A stretch of 64,000 nucleotides of DNA from NCBI GenBank assembly GCA_029246545.1, contig JAQWMX010000022.1, positions 1 through 64,000 on the forward strand. The letters run 5' to 3'. The notes beneath the pieces are model-generated. The model was given only the letters and a program-made list of their open reading frames with translations, searched no databases and had not been told where the DNA came from. Position numbers and translations under genes: made by a program. The stretch comes from Gammaproteobacteria bacterium. GTDB taxonomy: Bacteria > Pseudomonadota > Gammaproteobacteria > Pseudomonadales > Pseudohongiellaceae. Positions 36,155 through 44,593 of the stretch are shown here, one piece after another. The first letter of the stretch is position 1. The number at the start of each line of letters is the position of its first letter.

Positions 36155-37642
36155 TTAGATGTAGTCATTAATTTTTCCCAAGAGGGCAGATTTAACAATT
36201 TTACCATTGGCATTTCGTGGCAGGGCTTCCAGCAAACTAACATACTTTGGTAATTTGAAGCGTGCCAATTTTCCGCTCAAGCCACTAATAAGTGCGTCAC
36301 TATCAAACTCGGCTTTTGGGTCGACAGGTGCTACAAATAAATGTCCAACTTCCCCCCATTTATCATCAGGCCTGCCAATTACTGTACATTCCTTAATTGC
36401 CGGATTATCTGCAAGTAATGATTCGATTTCGCCGGGATAGACATTTTCACCACCAGAGATAAACATGTCTTTTAGTCGGTCTACAATCCAAAAATAGCCT
36501 TCTTCATCACAGCGGGCAATATCCCCTGTACAAAACCATCCGTCTTCAGTGAAAATCTTGGCATTATCTTCTGGTCTACGCCAATATCCTGAAGTGATAT
36601 TTGACCCTTTTAATTGTAATTCTCCTAATGTGCCAGTTAGGCAAGATTTGCCATCCTTATCAACTATCCGGGTCTTTATTCTGGATGTTGATATTCCAGT
36701 TGAACCGGGCCGGGCTGCAATCAGATCAATATCTACAGGCATGCCGAAAACTGTTCCAGCTTCACTCATACCAAAACCATTTGCTACTAGTATGCCATCC
36801 TTGATCCAATCCTGAATTTTGGCTTCTGCGTAGGGAGCTCCACCTGTGAAAATTGCTGTAAGCTTATTTAGTTTTTCTGGTGAATAATCAGATTCTGCTT
36901 TTATTAAATCCGCCATAACAGGTACGCAGAAATAATGTGTCACCATTAATTCTGGATCTGCCAGCCGGCTAAGAGTTTTTGCAGGCTCAAAACCATCAGA
37001 AACTACAAAGGTTGCCCCTTGTAATATTACCGGTCGAACTACTGTTATAAGACCAATAATGTGGAACATTGGAGCATCGCTCATCACTACACTATGATTC
37101 TCGACCTTTCCAACAAGGCTAAAATTAATGGCTGTTTCTGCCAAATTATTTTCACTTAGCAGCACGCCTTTAGGACGCCCGGAAGTACCAGATGTATATA
37201 AAATTAAAGAAGGCAATGTGTTGTCAATCAAGCTATAAGGTAGTGCTTCTAGCTTAGAAGACTGATCTAGAAAAAGGTCGAGTCCTATACCTTTTATTCC
37301 AGTTATTTTCAGTAATTCATCACCAATAATTAATTTGGGTTCAGCATCTTCTATTAATGAATTAATTTCGGTTTTACTGAGACGCCAATTAATAGGAACA
37401 TAAATGGCTCCTATACGTGCACAGGCAAAATGAAGCGATATCAGCTCTACCCGATTTTTAGCAAGACAAACAACGCGATCACCTTGATCGACTTCATAAT
37501 TTTTCAAGTTAGCTGCACATTGTCCACAGCTGTGGTCTAGTTCGGCATAAGTCCAATGCCTGTTTCTTGGTGAATCAATAGCAACGACCTTATCTGCTCT
37601 GTAAAGAGCATGAAAGCCTAAAAGATCTACTTTTCCATTCAC
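36155..37642 (-). CDS. Acyl/aryl-CoA ligase (AMP-forming)
   Basis: A 495-residue ANL-superfamily ligase. It has the P-loop LILYTSGTSGRPKGVLLSE near 150-168, the GFGMSEAG motif, YFWIVDRLKDMFISGGENVYPGEIE near the hinge and the catalytic-lysine region NANGKIVKSAL at the C-terminus. It activates a carboxylic acid to its CoA thioester through an acyl-AMP. The start is a GTG placed immediately after the TAA of the upstream crotonase gene. The partnership with an HCHL-like crotonase resembles feruloyl-CoA synthetase plus hydratase/lyase, so a cinnamate-type acid is likely; this is inferred. Confidence 0.9.
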   Translation of the reverse strand: MNGKVDLLGFHALYRADKVVAIDSPRNRHWTYAELDHSCGQCAANLKNYEVDQGDRVVCLAKNRVELISLHFACARIGAIYVPINWRLSKTEINSLIEDAEPKLIIGDELLKITGIKGIGLDLFLDQSSKLEALPYSLIDNTLPSLILYTSGTSGRPKGVLLSENNLAETAINFSLVGKVENHSVVMSDAPMFHIIGLITVVRPVILQGATFVVSDGFEPAKTLSRLADPELMVTHYFCVPVMADLIKAESDYSPEKLNKLTAIFTGGAPYAEAKIQDWIKDGILVANGFGMSEAGTVFGMPVDIDLIAARPGSTGISTSRIKTRIVDKDGKSCLTGTLGELQLKGSNITSGYWRRPEDNAKIFTEDGWFCTGDIARCDEEGYFWIVDRLKDMFISGGENVYPGEIESLLADNPAIKECTVIGRPDDKWGEVGHLFVAPVDPKAEFDSDALISGLSGKLARFKLPKYVSLLEALPRNANGKIVKSALLGKINDYI

Positions 37643-38485
37643 TTATTTTACAGTGGTTTTAAGATTTTTTTTGTTTGAGCGGTCATAGGAGCCAAGCCCT
37701 GGTTTATAAGATTTCTCATCAATAAATTGACGAATACCTTCTTTACGACCTTCATTGTCGTAACTGTTTGCAGCTTCTTGAGCCCGAACCAAATAATCTT
37801 CTGCGTTATCGTAAGTCATTTCTTTCACACGACGAATTGCATCTTTAGTCGCCTTAAGTGCTACTGGATTTTTTTCTAACAATACATTGCATAAATCGGT
37901 CACTCTTTGTTTTAACCGGTCTGCTGGAACCGCTTCGTTAATCAATTTCCACGCAGCCGCTTTTGTGGCTTCAATATTTTCACCGGTGAGAGCATGGTAC
38001 ATGGCATCTCGCATGGACATCAGATCAATAGCTACTTTGGTAGCACCGCCGCCAGGAAGAATTCCCCAGTTGATCTCGCTTAAACCAAATTTTGCATCTT
38101 CAGAAGCGATAGCTAGATCGCAGGCAAATAAGGGTCCATATCCACCACCAAAACACCAGCCATTGATCATGGCGATAGTAGGTTTTTGAAACCAGCGTAA
38201 TCGTCGCCACCAACCATAAGATTCCTGTTGGGCTTTTCGTACGCCGCCCAGACCGGTAGCTTCAGTTTCCTGGAAATATTCCTTTAGATCCATTCCGGCT
38301 GTCCATGCTGTACCTTCGCCTGTCAGGACTAGCACCCCAACATCGTCACTGTGTTCCAGTTCGTCCAGAACCTCCATCATTCGGCGGTTGAGTGCAGGAC
38401 TCATTGCATTACGTTTTTCTGGGCGATTAAAGCTGACCCAGGCTATACGGTTCTCGATCTTATAAGTCACTGTATCTGAGGCCAT
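37643..38485 (-). CDS. HCHL-like enoyl-CoA hydratase/lyase (crotonase)
   Basis: A 280-residue crotonase that most resembles p-hydroxycinnamoyl-CoA hydratase/lyase: RPEKRNAMSPALNRRMMEVLDELE, TGEGTAWTAGMDLKEYF, IAMINGWCFGGGYGPLFACDLAI and GLSEINWGILPGG. HCHL converts feruloyl-CoA to vanillin and acetyl-CoA. The catalytic glutamate is kept (E137, equivalent to E143), but the residues matching S123 and Y239 appear to be G117 and V233, so the substrate may lack the 4-hydroxyl group or be different. It is first in a two-gene operon with the CoA ligase, downstream of the second divergent promoter copy. Confidence 0.85.
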   Translation of the reverse strand: MASDTVTYKIENRIAWVSFNRPEKRNAMSPALNRRMMEVLDELEHSDDVGVLVLTGEGTAWTAGMDLKEYFQETEATGLGGVRKAQQESYGWWRRLRWFQKPTIAMINGWCFGGGYGPLFACDLAIASEDAKFGLSEINWGILPGGGATKVAIDLMSMRDAMYHALTGENIEATKAAAWKLINEAVPADRLKQRVTDLCNVLLEKNPVALKATKDAIRRVKEMTYDNAEDYLVRAQEAANSYDNEGRKEGIRQFIDEKSYKPGLGSYDRSNKKNLKTTVK

Positions 38486-38503
38486 TGAAAAATCCTTAAA
38501 CTT

Positions 38504-38550
38504 AATTATTGTTATTTAGCATAACATTCGATATAGTTATTTTCAATAAG
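38504..38550. promoter_or_regulatory. Divergent promoter/operator, copy 2
   Basis: The first 34 bp are identical to 33519-33552. On the plus strand TTGTTA (38509-38514), 17 bp and TATAGT (38532-38537) point to the hydrolase at 38572, which has AGGAGC before its ATG. On the minus strand TTGAAA-N17-TATGCT points to the crotonase/ligase operon. The inverted repeat GTTAT-N5-ATAAC covers both. The outer inverted pair is reduced to TTATTG/CAATAA. Confidence 0.75.
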
Positions 38551-38571
38551 TCAAAATAATAGGAGCAAGAT

Positions 38572-39513
38572 ATGAAAGGTAAATTTATAAGCTTATGCAT
38601 AATTTACTCTGCAGCCATGACGAGCTCAATATTGGCGCAACCTAACGAACAGGATATAGCCCGTGAACGTGAACAACGAGCTGCTATGCCCGATACGACA
38701 GGCAGTGGTCCATTTGCTGCAATGAAACAAAGCGTCCCCATGCTGACAGATCATGTTATCTACCGCCCTGCAAACCTTAATGCAATGGGGAATACTCAAC
38801 TGGGGATCTATGTTTTCGGTAATGGCGGATGCACTGATGATGCTGCCAGCAGTCGTATGCATCTGTTGGAAATCGCTTCCCACGGCTATTTGGTTATCGC
38901 GCCAGGTAGGATTTACTCAGGACCCGACGCAGTTGAACGGGTGAATCCAGAGGAAACAGGGTTTGATGGCACCAGACCTGAACAATTAAATCAGTCCATT
39001 GATTGGGCTCTAACCGAAAATGCTCGTGAGGGCAGTCCTTATTATAATCTGATAGATCCCGAGGCAATTGCAATTTCCGGTTACAGTTGCGGCGGCGTAC
39101 AGGCACTACTAAATGCTGGCGATCAACGTGCAGACACTATGGTTATTATGAATAGCGGCCTCTATGTTGACGGCAATACAAGCATGGCCGGGATGGAAAC
39201 CAATAAGGATATCTTGCACAACATACACACCTCTATTCTTTACGTACTTGGCGGCCCAACAGACATCGCCTATCCTAATGGTATGGATGATTATGCCCTG
39301 ATTGATCATGTGCCCATTGCTGTAGCTAATATCGATGTAGGCCATGGGGGTACTTATTGGGACGCCAATGGTGGCAAGGCCGCGCAAGTCGTCGTCAAAT
39401 GGCTCAACTGGCAACTTCGTGGTGATAATACCGCAGGGCAAATGTTTCTGGGCGAAGCATGTGGTTTATGCAATGACCCCGATTGGAGTATTGAGAAAAA
39501 GCACCTGGACTAA
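38572..39513 (+). CDS. Secreted alpha/beta-hydrolase-like protein 2
   Basis: A 313-residue exported protein (signal peptide about 1-22, ending SILAQ). The nucleophile elbow is ISGYSCGGVQALL (GxSxG), with an oxyanion-region GNGGCTDD and a histidine in VDVGHGGTYWD. The fold order matches cutinase/dienelactone-hydrolase-like esterases. It is divergent from the crotonase/ligase operon and is driven by the same promoter block as hydrolase 1. It may hydrolyse an ester whose acid is then imported and activated; the substrate is unknown. Confidence 0.8.
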   Translation: MKGKFISLCIIYSAAMTSSILAQPNEQDIAREREQRAAMPDTTGSGPFAAMKQSVPMLTDHVIYRPANLNAMGNTQLGIYVFGNGGCTDDAASSRMHLLEIASHGYLVIAPGRIYSGPDAVERVNPEETGFDGTRPEQLNQSIDWALTENAREGSPYYNLIDPEAIAISGYSCGGVQALLNAGDQRADTMVIMNSGLYVDGNTSMAGMETNKDILHNIHTSILYVLGGPTDIAYPNGMDDYALIDHVPIAVANIDVGHGGTYWDANGGKAAQVVVKWLNWQLRGDNTAGQMFLGEACGLCNDPDWSIEKKHLD

Positions 39514-39836
39514 GATATAAGCCACGGAAGGATTGATTTATAAACAAATTAATGGCCGAAAGCGGACAATTAAATCCCTGTAAATAACCCTGTGATTAGG
39601 GGAAAGTAGAGCAGCTTTCGCAAGAGACTACACACACCGCCACACAGTCTGGCGATTTCTCTCAGTTCCGCCAATTAAGCAGTAACTCTTTGATAATTAA
39701 ACGTTAATTTGCTTTTCCTTTGTAGGAATGGACCAGCCCAGAATGCTTTTCTAAGCAATAAGCTTAACTTTCTCTAAACGCCTTTTTGCAGTCCCTTCCA
39801 GGAGGAAAGCGGTAGTCTATTTGGTGTTTTCATAGA
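39514..39836. other. Gap with a half family A hairpin
   Basis: No gene is seen. At 39553-39572 lies only the right half of family A (GGCCGAAAGCGGACAATTAA); its left arm is missing. The rest has no recognisable element. Confidence 0.5.
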
Positions 39837-39838
39837 TT

Positions 39839-39874
39839 GAATTATCAACTATAGACAGTTAACTTGTCAGTACC
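39839..39874. repeat. Family C repeat end, next to a gene remnant
   Basis: A 36-nt stretch nearly identical to 26882-26917, ending AGTTAACTTGTCAGTACC. It directly abuts the 5' edge of the truncated reading frame that follows, suggesting the element took part in its truncation. Confidence 0.75.
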
Positions 39875-40125
39875 CTCAAGAAGAGGTAGCCTCACTCAGT
39901 CAGGAAGATTTGAACCGGCTTATATTATTAATCAGAACACCAATGAGGATTTACGAAGCTGCCTATTTTTCTAGTGAATATGGAACTTTGGGGGTTGATG
40001 AATGGCAGCGTTTTGAAAAACAAGCCTGTCGATTTAAAATTAATTTACCATCGGATATATGGACTAGAGTTGCATTGGTCTTATCAGATCAATTTGATAA
40101 TTATTTAGTAGATAATTGTGAATAA
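39875..40125 (+). pseudogene. C-terminal gene remnant
   Basis: An open stretch with coding character (PQEEVASLSQEDLNRL, RIYEAAYFSSEYGTLGVDEW, LPSDIWTRVALVL) that begins right after a family C repeat and has no convincing start; TTG at 39910 has only a weak AGGA. It resembles the C-terminal end of small proteins with an R-E-x-x-Y...G-x-L...W pattern (DUF4760-like), but I am not sure of the family. It is most likely the tail of a larger gene whose 5' part has been lost. Confidence 0.5.
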
Positions 40126-40139
40126 ATGTTTAAACCAAT

Positions 40140-40163
40140 GTCTGCTTCCTATCCAAAGCAGAC
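40140..40163. repeat. Family A hairpin, copy 7
   Basis: Arms GTCTGCTT and AAGCAGAC around a TCCTATCC-type centre, with tail ATTAGCTT. It is a near-twin of 15769-15792, 24 kb away. Confidence 0.8.
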
Positions 40164-40354
40164 ATTAGCTTGACCTAACTCCACATTAGCCAAATAATGG
40201 TTCAAAACAATAAGAATAAGGTAGTAGTTGTCAAAGAAACTCAACGAATATACCCTTTTACTTATTGCACCTAATATTCTTTATCAGTAATTCTTAACAT
40301 TGAAACCTAAGGTGAAAGTTAGTATCTATCAAGTAATTTGGAGATTACAAAATC

Positions 40355-41569
40355 ATGAACTCAGAATTAGTTAGTCGGATGTTAAGGATTGTTCTTTCAC
40401 TAACTATCCTACTTGCCAGCAGTTCGGCATTTAGTCAGGAACACTCATCCCTTCAGGTCGATGCTGAGGCTTCGCCACGTCAATTCAGAGTTTGGGCATT
40501 TGCGGATTCCCATGTAGGCACAGATATTTCATTTGAAAGAGAAAGTCTCGCTGAAGCCATCCGGCAGTCAGAGCAAGGTGGCGATAATGGTGGCCCTCCT
40601 TTTGAATGGGATATTGCAGTTAGTCTTGGTGATTTTGCTGGCGGATTTGGCGTTCCAACAGATGAAGAAGGGCAAGAATTAGTTCGCCAGTTTGGCGCTC
40701 TCGAAACTCATCGCCGTGAGGATATTTATAGTTTAGCTGGGAATCACGATGCAACAACCTACACTGAACCAACACAATGGTGGTTTAGAAAATGGATCGA
40801 TCCACTTGGGGAAAACACACAATTTTCTGGAGTCGACTCAGGCGAACGAAATTATCCTATCACTGGTGACTGGGAGAAATATTCTTTCCGCATTGGCAAC
40901 CTCTTGTTTCTGATGATGTCGGATCGTAATGATTTGCCTCCACCAGTTGGTCGTGGAAGGATAGACGCCAGTCAGGAAGTTGGTGGGTATCCAGCAGGCG
41001 CTGTTACCAGTGAAACTTTTTCATGGTGGCAAGATGCAATAGCTGATAATCCCAATGCGATTATCGTATCCGCTCATCACCACATGCTGAAGGAAACCAC
41101 GACTGGGTCAGGTCCATGGGAAGGGTTTACAACTTCTGAAGATGGCTCAAGGCGAGCTCTTTACCATGGCTTAAATCCTGGTGGTGCTCCAGAAGGGGCT
41201 TCATATCTGTACTTCTTGGATGACAAACCCGATGCGATGGCTTTTGAGGGATATTTATCAGATTCTCCAAATGCCATTGATATATGGCTAGGAGCACATA
41301 CGCACATTAGCCCTGCACGTGAAACCGGTGGGCGCAAATACTTAGAACAAAAATGGGGAGTGAATTTCATCAATGTTGCTGCTCTAAGCCGCTATCATAA
41401 CCCCCTCATTGTGCCACCCAGCAGCCGACTTTTGACTTTTACAGAAGGGTCAGATGAAGTCAAAGTCCAGTACTACCTTCATACAAATGACTATTACTAT
41501 CAAGGTTGGTACAAGGATGCAGAAGTAACTATTACAATCAGTAAACCATTTTATTTTAATGATAATTAA
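40355..41569 (+). CDS. Secreted calcineurin-like metallophosphoesterase
   Basis: A 404-residue exported protein (signal peptide about 10-28, ending AFSQE). The di-metal motif set is complete: AFADSHVG (DxH), SLGDFAGG (GD), LAGNHDAT (GNHD), VSAHHHM and GAHTHISP. Such enzymes hydrolyse phosphomonoesters or diesters in the periplasm. It is not part of an operon. A family C element begins one base after its stop. Confidence 0.88.
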   Translation: MNSELVSRMLRIVLSLTILLASSSAFSQEHSSLQVDAEASPRQFRVWAFADSHVGTDISFERESLAEAIRQSEQGGDNGGPPFEWDIAVSLGDFAGGFGVPTDEEGQELVRQFGALETHRREDIYSLAGNHDATTYTEPTQWWFRKWIDPLGENTQFSGVDSGERNYPITGDWEKYSFRIGNLLFLMMSDRNDLPPPVGRGRIDASQEVGGYPAGAVTSETFSWWQDAIADNPNAIIVSAHHHMLKETTTGSGPWEGFTTSEDGSRRALYHGLNPGGAPEGASYLYFLDDKPDAMAFEGYLSDSPNAIDIWLGAHTHISPARETGGRKYLEQKWGVNFINVAALSRYHNPLIVPPSSRLLTFTEGSDEVKVQYYLHTNDYYYQGWYKDAEVTITISKPFYFNDN

Positions 41570-41570
41570 T

Positions 41571-41723
41571 GGTACTGACAAGTTAACTACTTAAATTGAA
41601 ATTATATCCTGACAATAGCTTTCTAATTAGCCGTTATCTTTTCCCAAGACGCAAAGGCAGTGTCAATATAGATATAAAAAAATGATAATATTTTTCGATT
41701 TATGAAGTTAACTTGTCAATACC
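41571..41723. mobile_element. MITE-like family C element, about 153 bp
   Basis: The left end GGTACTGACAAGTTAACT (41571-41588) and right end AGTTAACTTGTCAATACC (41706-41723) are inverted 18-bp copies with one mismatch. Between them is about 117 bp of AT-rich, non-coding DNA. No transposase is encoded, so this is a non-autonomous miniature element. A target-site duplication is not clear from the flanks. Single ends and one fused-arm copy occur elsewhere in the window. Confidence 0.7.
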
Positions 41724-41772
41724 TAAAAAAGTCCATTCTTCTTAATTCAAAAAACAACTAAGGAATTTAGGC

Positions 41773-42684
41773 ATGAGCGATCGGACCCACTGGCGCGCTT
41801 ACGGCTTGCTCATTTTTACAACCTGGTGTTGGGGCCTTAACACCATTTTCAGCCGACTCGCTGTAGATGAAATTTCACCTATGCAACTGGTTATGTTTCG
41901 CTGGCTTGGCGTCATCGTTATTTTGTTGGTTTTTGCTAGAAAATACCTAATACGGGATTGGCCAATCCTGCGCCAACATTTGTTGTTTTTGACAATTATA
42001 GGCAGCCTCGGTTTTACTGTATTCAACTACCTGTTCTACCTAGCAGGTCATCATACCAGCGCTCTTAATATCGGAATTTTACAAGGCTCGATTCCTGTAT
42101 TCGTTTTACTTTGTAGCTTGCTGGTTTTGCGAAAGGGTGTCACACCAGTACAGGCTATTGGTATTTTGATTACCTTGGTTGGCGTTGTGATTATTACTTC
42201 AGGAGGTAATTGGCGCGAACTGCAAGCCTTGTCGATCAATCGAGGTGATTTATACATTATAATTGCTTGTTTTTTGTACGCGGTTTATTCGGTCGCTTTA
42301 AGTCGTCGGCCCAAAGTTAGTGCAATAAGTTTATTTACTGTCATGTCTATCGCGGCCTGGATATTTTCCTTGCCATTGCTCGCTTTCGAGGTGCTACAAC
42401 AGGGCTGGCAACCACCCACATACAATGGTTGGTTGATTGCGATATTAGTGACAATTCTGCCATCGTTGGTTGCACAAATATTTTTCATTCAAAGCGTTGC
42501 ATTAATTGGCCCGAACCGGGCCGGTGTTTTTATCAACCTGGTGCCGGTATTTTCAGCGATCATGGCCGTTATTTTTCTGCAAGAAGGCTTCGAACAGTAT
42601 CATGCCTATTCGCTTTCGCTGGTTCTGGGCGGAATAGCTTTATCGGAGCTAGGGCGTCGTCGGCAACCGGCAAAAATTTCATGA
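41773..42684 (+). CDS. EamA-family DMT exporter
   Basis: A 303-residue protein with ten predicted membrane segments in two EamA repeats (about 8-140 and 155-295). The start LIFTTWCWGLNTIFSRLAVDEISPMQLVMFRW is typical of the RhaT/YdcZ-like metabolite exporters. It is probably an amino-acid or metabolite exporter, consistent with the adjacent Lrp-type regulator (convergent) and the phenylalanine genes beyond it. AAGGAA precedes the ATG. Confidence 0.88.
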   Translation: MSDRTHWRAYGLLIFTTWCWGLNTIFSRLAVDEISPMQLVMFRWLGVIVILLVFARKYLIRDWPILRQHLLFLTIIGSLGFTVFNYLFYLAGHHTSALNIGILQGSIPVFVLLCSLLVLRKGVTPVQAIGILITLVGVVIITSGGNWRELQALSINRGDLYIIIACFLYAVYSVALSRRPKVSAISLFTVMSIAAWIFSLPLLAFEVLQQGWQPPTYNGWLIAILVTILPSLVAQIFFIQSVALIGPNRAGVFINLVPVFSAIMAVIFLQEGFEQYHAYSLSLVLGGIALSELGRRRQPAKIS

Positions 42685-42707
42685 TTTTATCTAAGCTTGA
42701 AATAACT

Positions 42708-43166
42708 TCAAAGTGGTAAAGGGAGAGCTGTAGTGTGCTTGGTACTGCGAAGCACGATACTGGAATTGACCTGATGCACTGCACTACATTGCATAATATG
42801 TTTGCTAAGCAGGTCGTCATAACTTTCTATACTTTCACAAACAATCTTCAAGATGAAGTCATGTTCGCCGCTGGTTACCCAGCACTCCAGGATTTCTGGT
42901 CGCGACTGTACCACCTTGTCAAATTCAGCCACAGAGTCCGGCTGGTGATTTTCCAAATTAACATTGGCCAGTGCAGTAACTCGCAATCCAATAACCGAAG
43001 GGTTGAGAATGGCGACATTAGCCTGAATGGCCCCCATTTTTTCCAAATTTTTTACCCTGCGCCAACACGGTGATGCGGACAGTCCCACCCGTTCAGCGAG
43101 TGCTTGACTAGACAGGCGGCATTCACGTTGTAATTCGTCGAGAATTCTAAAATCTAACTTATCCAT
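42708..43166 (-). CDS. Lrp/AsnC-family transcriptional regulator
   Basis: A 152-residue Lrp/AsnC protein. An N-terminal helix-turn-helix (SSQALAERVGLSASPCWRRVKNLEKMGAI) precedes a RAM ligand-binding domain (LECWVTSGEHDFILKIVCESIESYDDLL). It is divergent from phhA, a gene often controlled by such regulators in response to aromatic amino acids. A broken partial copy of its 3' half is found at 47030-47205. Confidence 0.93.
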   Translation of the reverse strand: MDKLDFRILDELQRECRLSSQALAERVGLSASPCWRRVKNLEKMGAIQANVAILNPSVIGLRVTALANVNLENHQPDSVAEFDKVVQSRPEILECWVTSGEHDFILKIVCESIESYDDLLSKHIMQCSAVHQVNSSIVLRSTKHTTALPLPL

Positions 43167-43298
43167 AAATATATATACCGTAAATTAAATAATATTGAAA
43201 TATGTGTTTCGTATTATATGTAAATATTCGAATATACGCAAAATAATTTCTTCTTTTCCGAGATAGAATAATCAAAAGATATCGGACAGGAAAGGAAG

Positions 43299-44093
43299 AT
43301 GGCTAAAACGAGCACATATCAATCAAAAATCCCCGATTCCAAGGGTTTTATCCACTATTCTGATGAAGAAAATCAAATGTGGAGTGAGTTAATATCACAG
43401 CAAATCCCGATGTTAGAGGGAAAGGTCTGTAACGAATTCATCCAGGCTCTGGATGTCATGAATTTTCCATTGGACCGTAACCCACAATTACATGAAGTAT
43501 CCCGGGTTCTTCAGAAAACCACGGGATGGTCAGTTGAGCCGGTGGCAGCCCTGATTGATTTCACAAGCTTTTATACTCTTTTAGCCAACCGTAAATTCCC
43601 AGCAGCGACTTTTATCCGCAGGCGTAATGAAATGGATTACCTGCAGGAGCCAGATATTTTCCACGAGATTTTTGGGCATACACCTCTTTTGACTGACCCT
43701 CGGTTCGCAAAATTTACCGAAGCCTTTGGTAAAGCGGGTTTAGCAGCAAACAAACAGGATCATGCTATTTTGGCAAGGTTATACTGGTTTACTGTTGAGT
43801 TCGGTTTGATTCAAACAAGTCAGGGTCTTCGCTCTTATGGTGCTGGAATAGTTTCTTCTCCTGGGGAGTTGAGTCACGCACTGGATTCAGATATTCCCAT
43901 GCTGAAACCGTTTGACCCTTTAGAGGTTTTGCGCACCCCCTATCGGATTGATATATACCAGCCACTTTACTTCACCATAGACAGCTTCGATTCTTTGTTT
44001 GAACTGTCCGATAGAGATTTAATCTCATTAATAAAAGAAGCACGTAGATTGGATACGCATGAACCCACTTATCCTGTAAAAAATATTGCTTAA
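43299..44093 (+). CDS. phhA: Phenylalanine 4-hydroxylase
   Basis: A 264-residue pterin-dependent aromatic amino acid hydroxylase that converts phenylalanine to tyrosine. The iron ligands lie in EPDIFHEIFGHTPLL (two histidines) and YWFTVEFGL (glutamate), with the DPRF and GAGIVSSPGELSHAL segments of the bacterial short form. Length fits bacterial PhhA. AGGAAAGGAAG precedes the ATG. It is the first gene of a pair with phhB and is divergent from an Lrp-type regulator. Confidence 0.97.
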   Translation: MAKTSTYQSKIPDSKGFIHYSDEENQMWSELISQQIPMLEGKVCNEFIQALDVMNFPLDRNPQLHEVSRVLQKTTGWSVEPVAALIDFTSFYTLLANRKFPAATFIRRRNEMDYLQEPDIFHEIFGHTPLLTDPRFAKFTEAFGKAGLAANKQDHAILARLYWFTVEFGLIQTSQGLRSYGAGIVSSPGELSHALDSDIPMLKPFDPLEVLRTPYRIDIYQPLYFTIDSFDSLFELSDRDLISLIKEARRLDTHEPTYPVKNIA

Positions 44094-44111
44094 CTGACTG
44101 GAGAATTTGAT

Positions 44112-44450
44112 ATGGCCGTGTGCAATCTGACCAATCAACACTGCGTTCCTTGTGAAGGAGGCGTAGATCCCATTGATCGCAAAGCAGCCAAAACTTACCT
44201 GGACGATCTGCCTGGATGGACTCTCGGTGAAGATGCAAAGATGATTTCTAGACGCTTTGAGTTTAAAGGTTTTCTAAGCACTATGTCGTTTATCAACGCG
44301 ATGGGATGGCTGGTCAATAAAGAAAATCACCATCCCGATTTCTCAGCAGGTTACAATTTTTGCGAGGTCGGTTTTACCACTCACGCGATAGATGGCCTGT
44401 CAGAAAATGATTTCATCTGTGCAGCGAAAGTCTCAGCTTTGATTGCTTAA
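44112..44450 (+). CDS. phhB: Pterin-4a-carbinolamine dehydratase
   Basis: A 112-residue PhhB/DCoH that recycles the pterin cofactor of PhhA. The conserved ENHHPDFSAGYNFCEVGFTTHAIDGLSENDF contains the catalytic histidines, and the CVPCEGGVDPID N-terminus is typical of the bacterial form. It follows phhA by 18 bp with GGAG before its ATG, so the two are an operon. Confidence 0.96.
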   Translation: MAVCNLTNQHCVPCEGGVDPIDRKAAKTYLDDLPGWTLGEDAKMISRRFEFKGFLSTMSFINAMGWLVNKENHHPDFSAGYNFCEVGFTTHAIDGLSENDFICAAKVSALIA

Positions 44451-44479
44451 ATAAAGACATTAAAGATCATTTATCTAAT

Positions 44480-44504
44480 GTTCCACTTTTGACCGTAAGC
44501 AGAC
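44480..44504. repeat. Family A hairpin, copy 8 (degenerate)
   Basis: GTTCCACTTTTGACCG followed by TAAGCAGAC: the right arm is intact and the left arm has decayed. It lies in the gap after phhB. Confidence 0.5.
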
Positions 44505-44593
44505 TTTTATAGGATTAGATTAATATAGTTGACGTAAAAGTCTGTATGTTTACTATGCAGGTGAAAATTTAAATAAAAACTAAAGGAAGCTAC

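Noticed and set aside
560-44504. Family A palindromes as a CRISPR array
   Set aside because: The copies are scattered over tens of kilobases, in single gaps, without regular spacers or cas genes.
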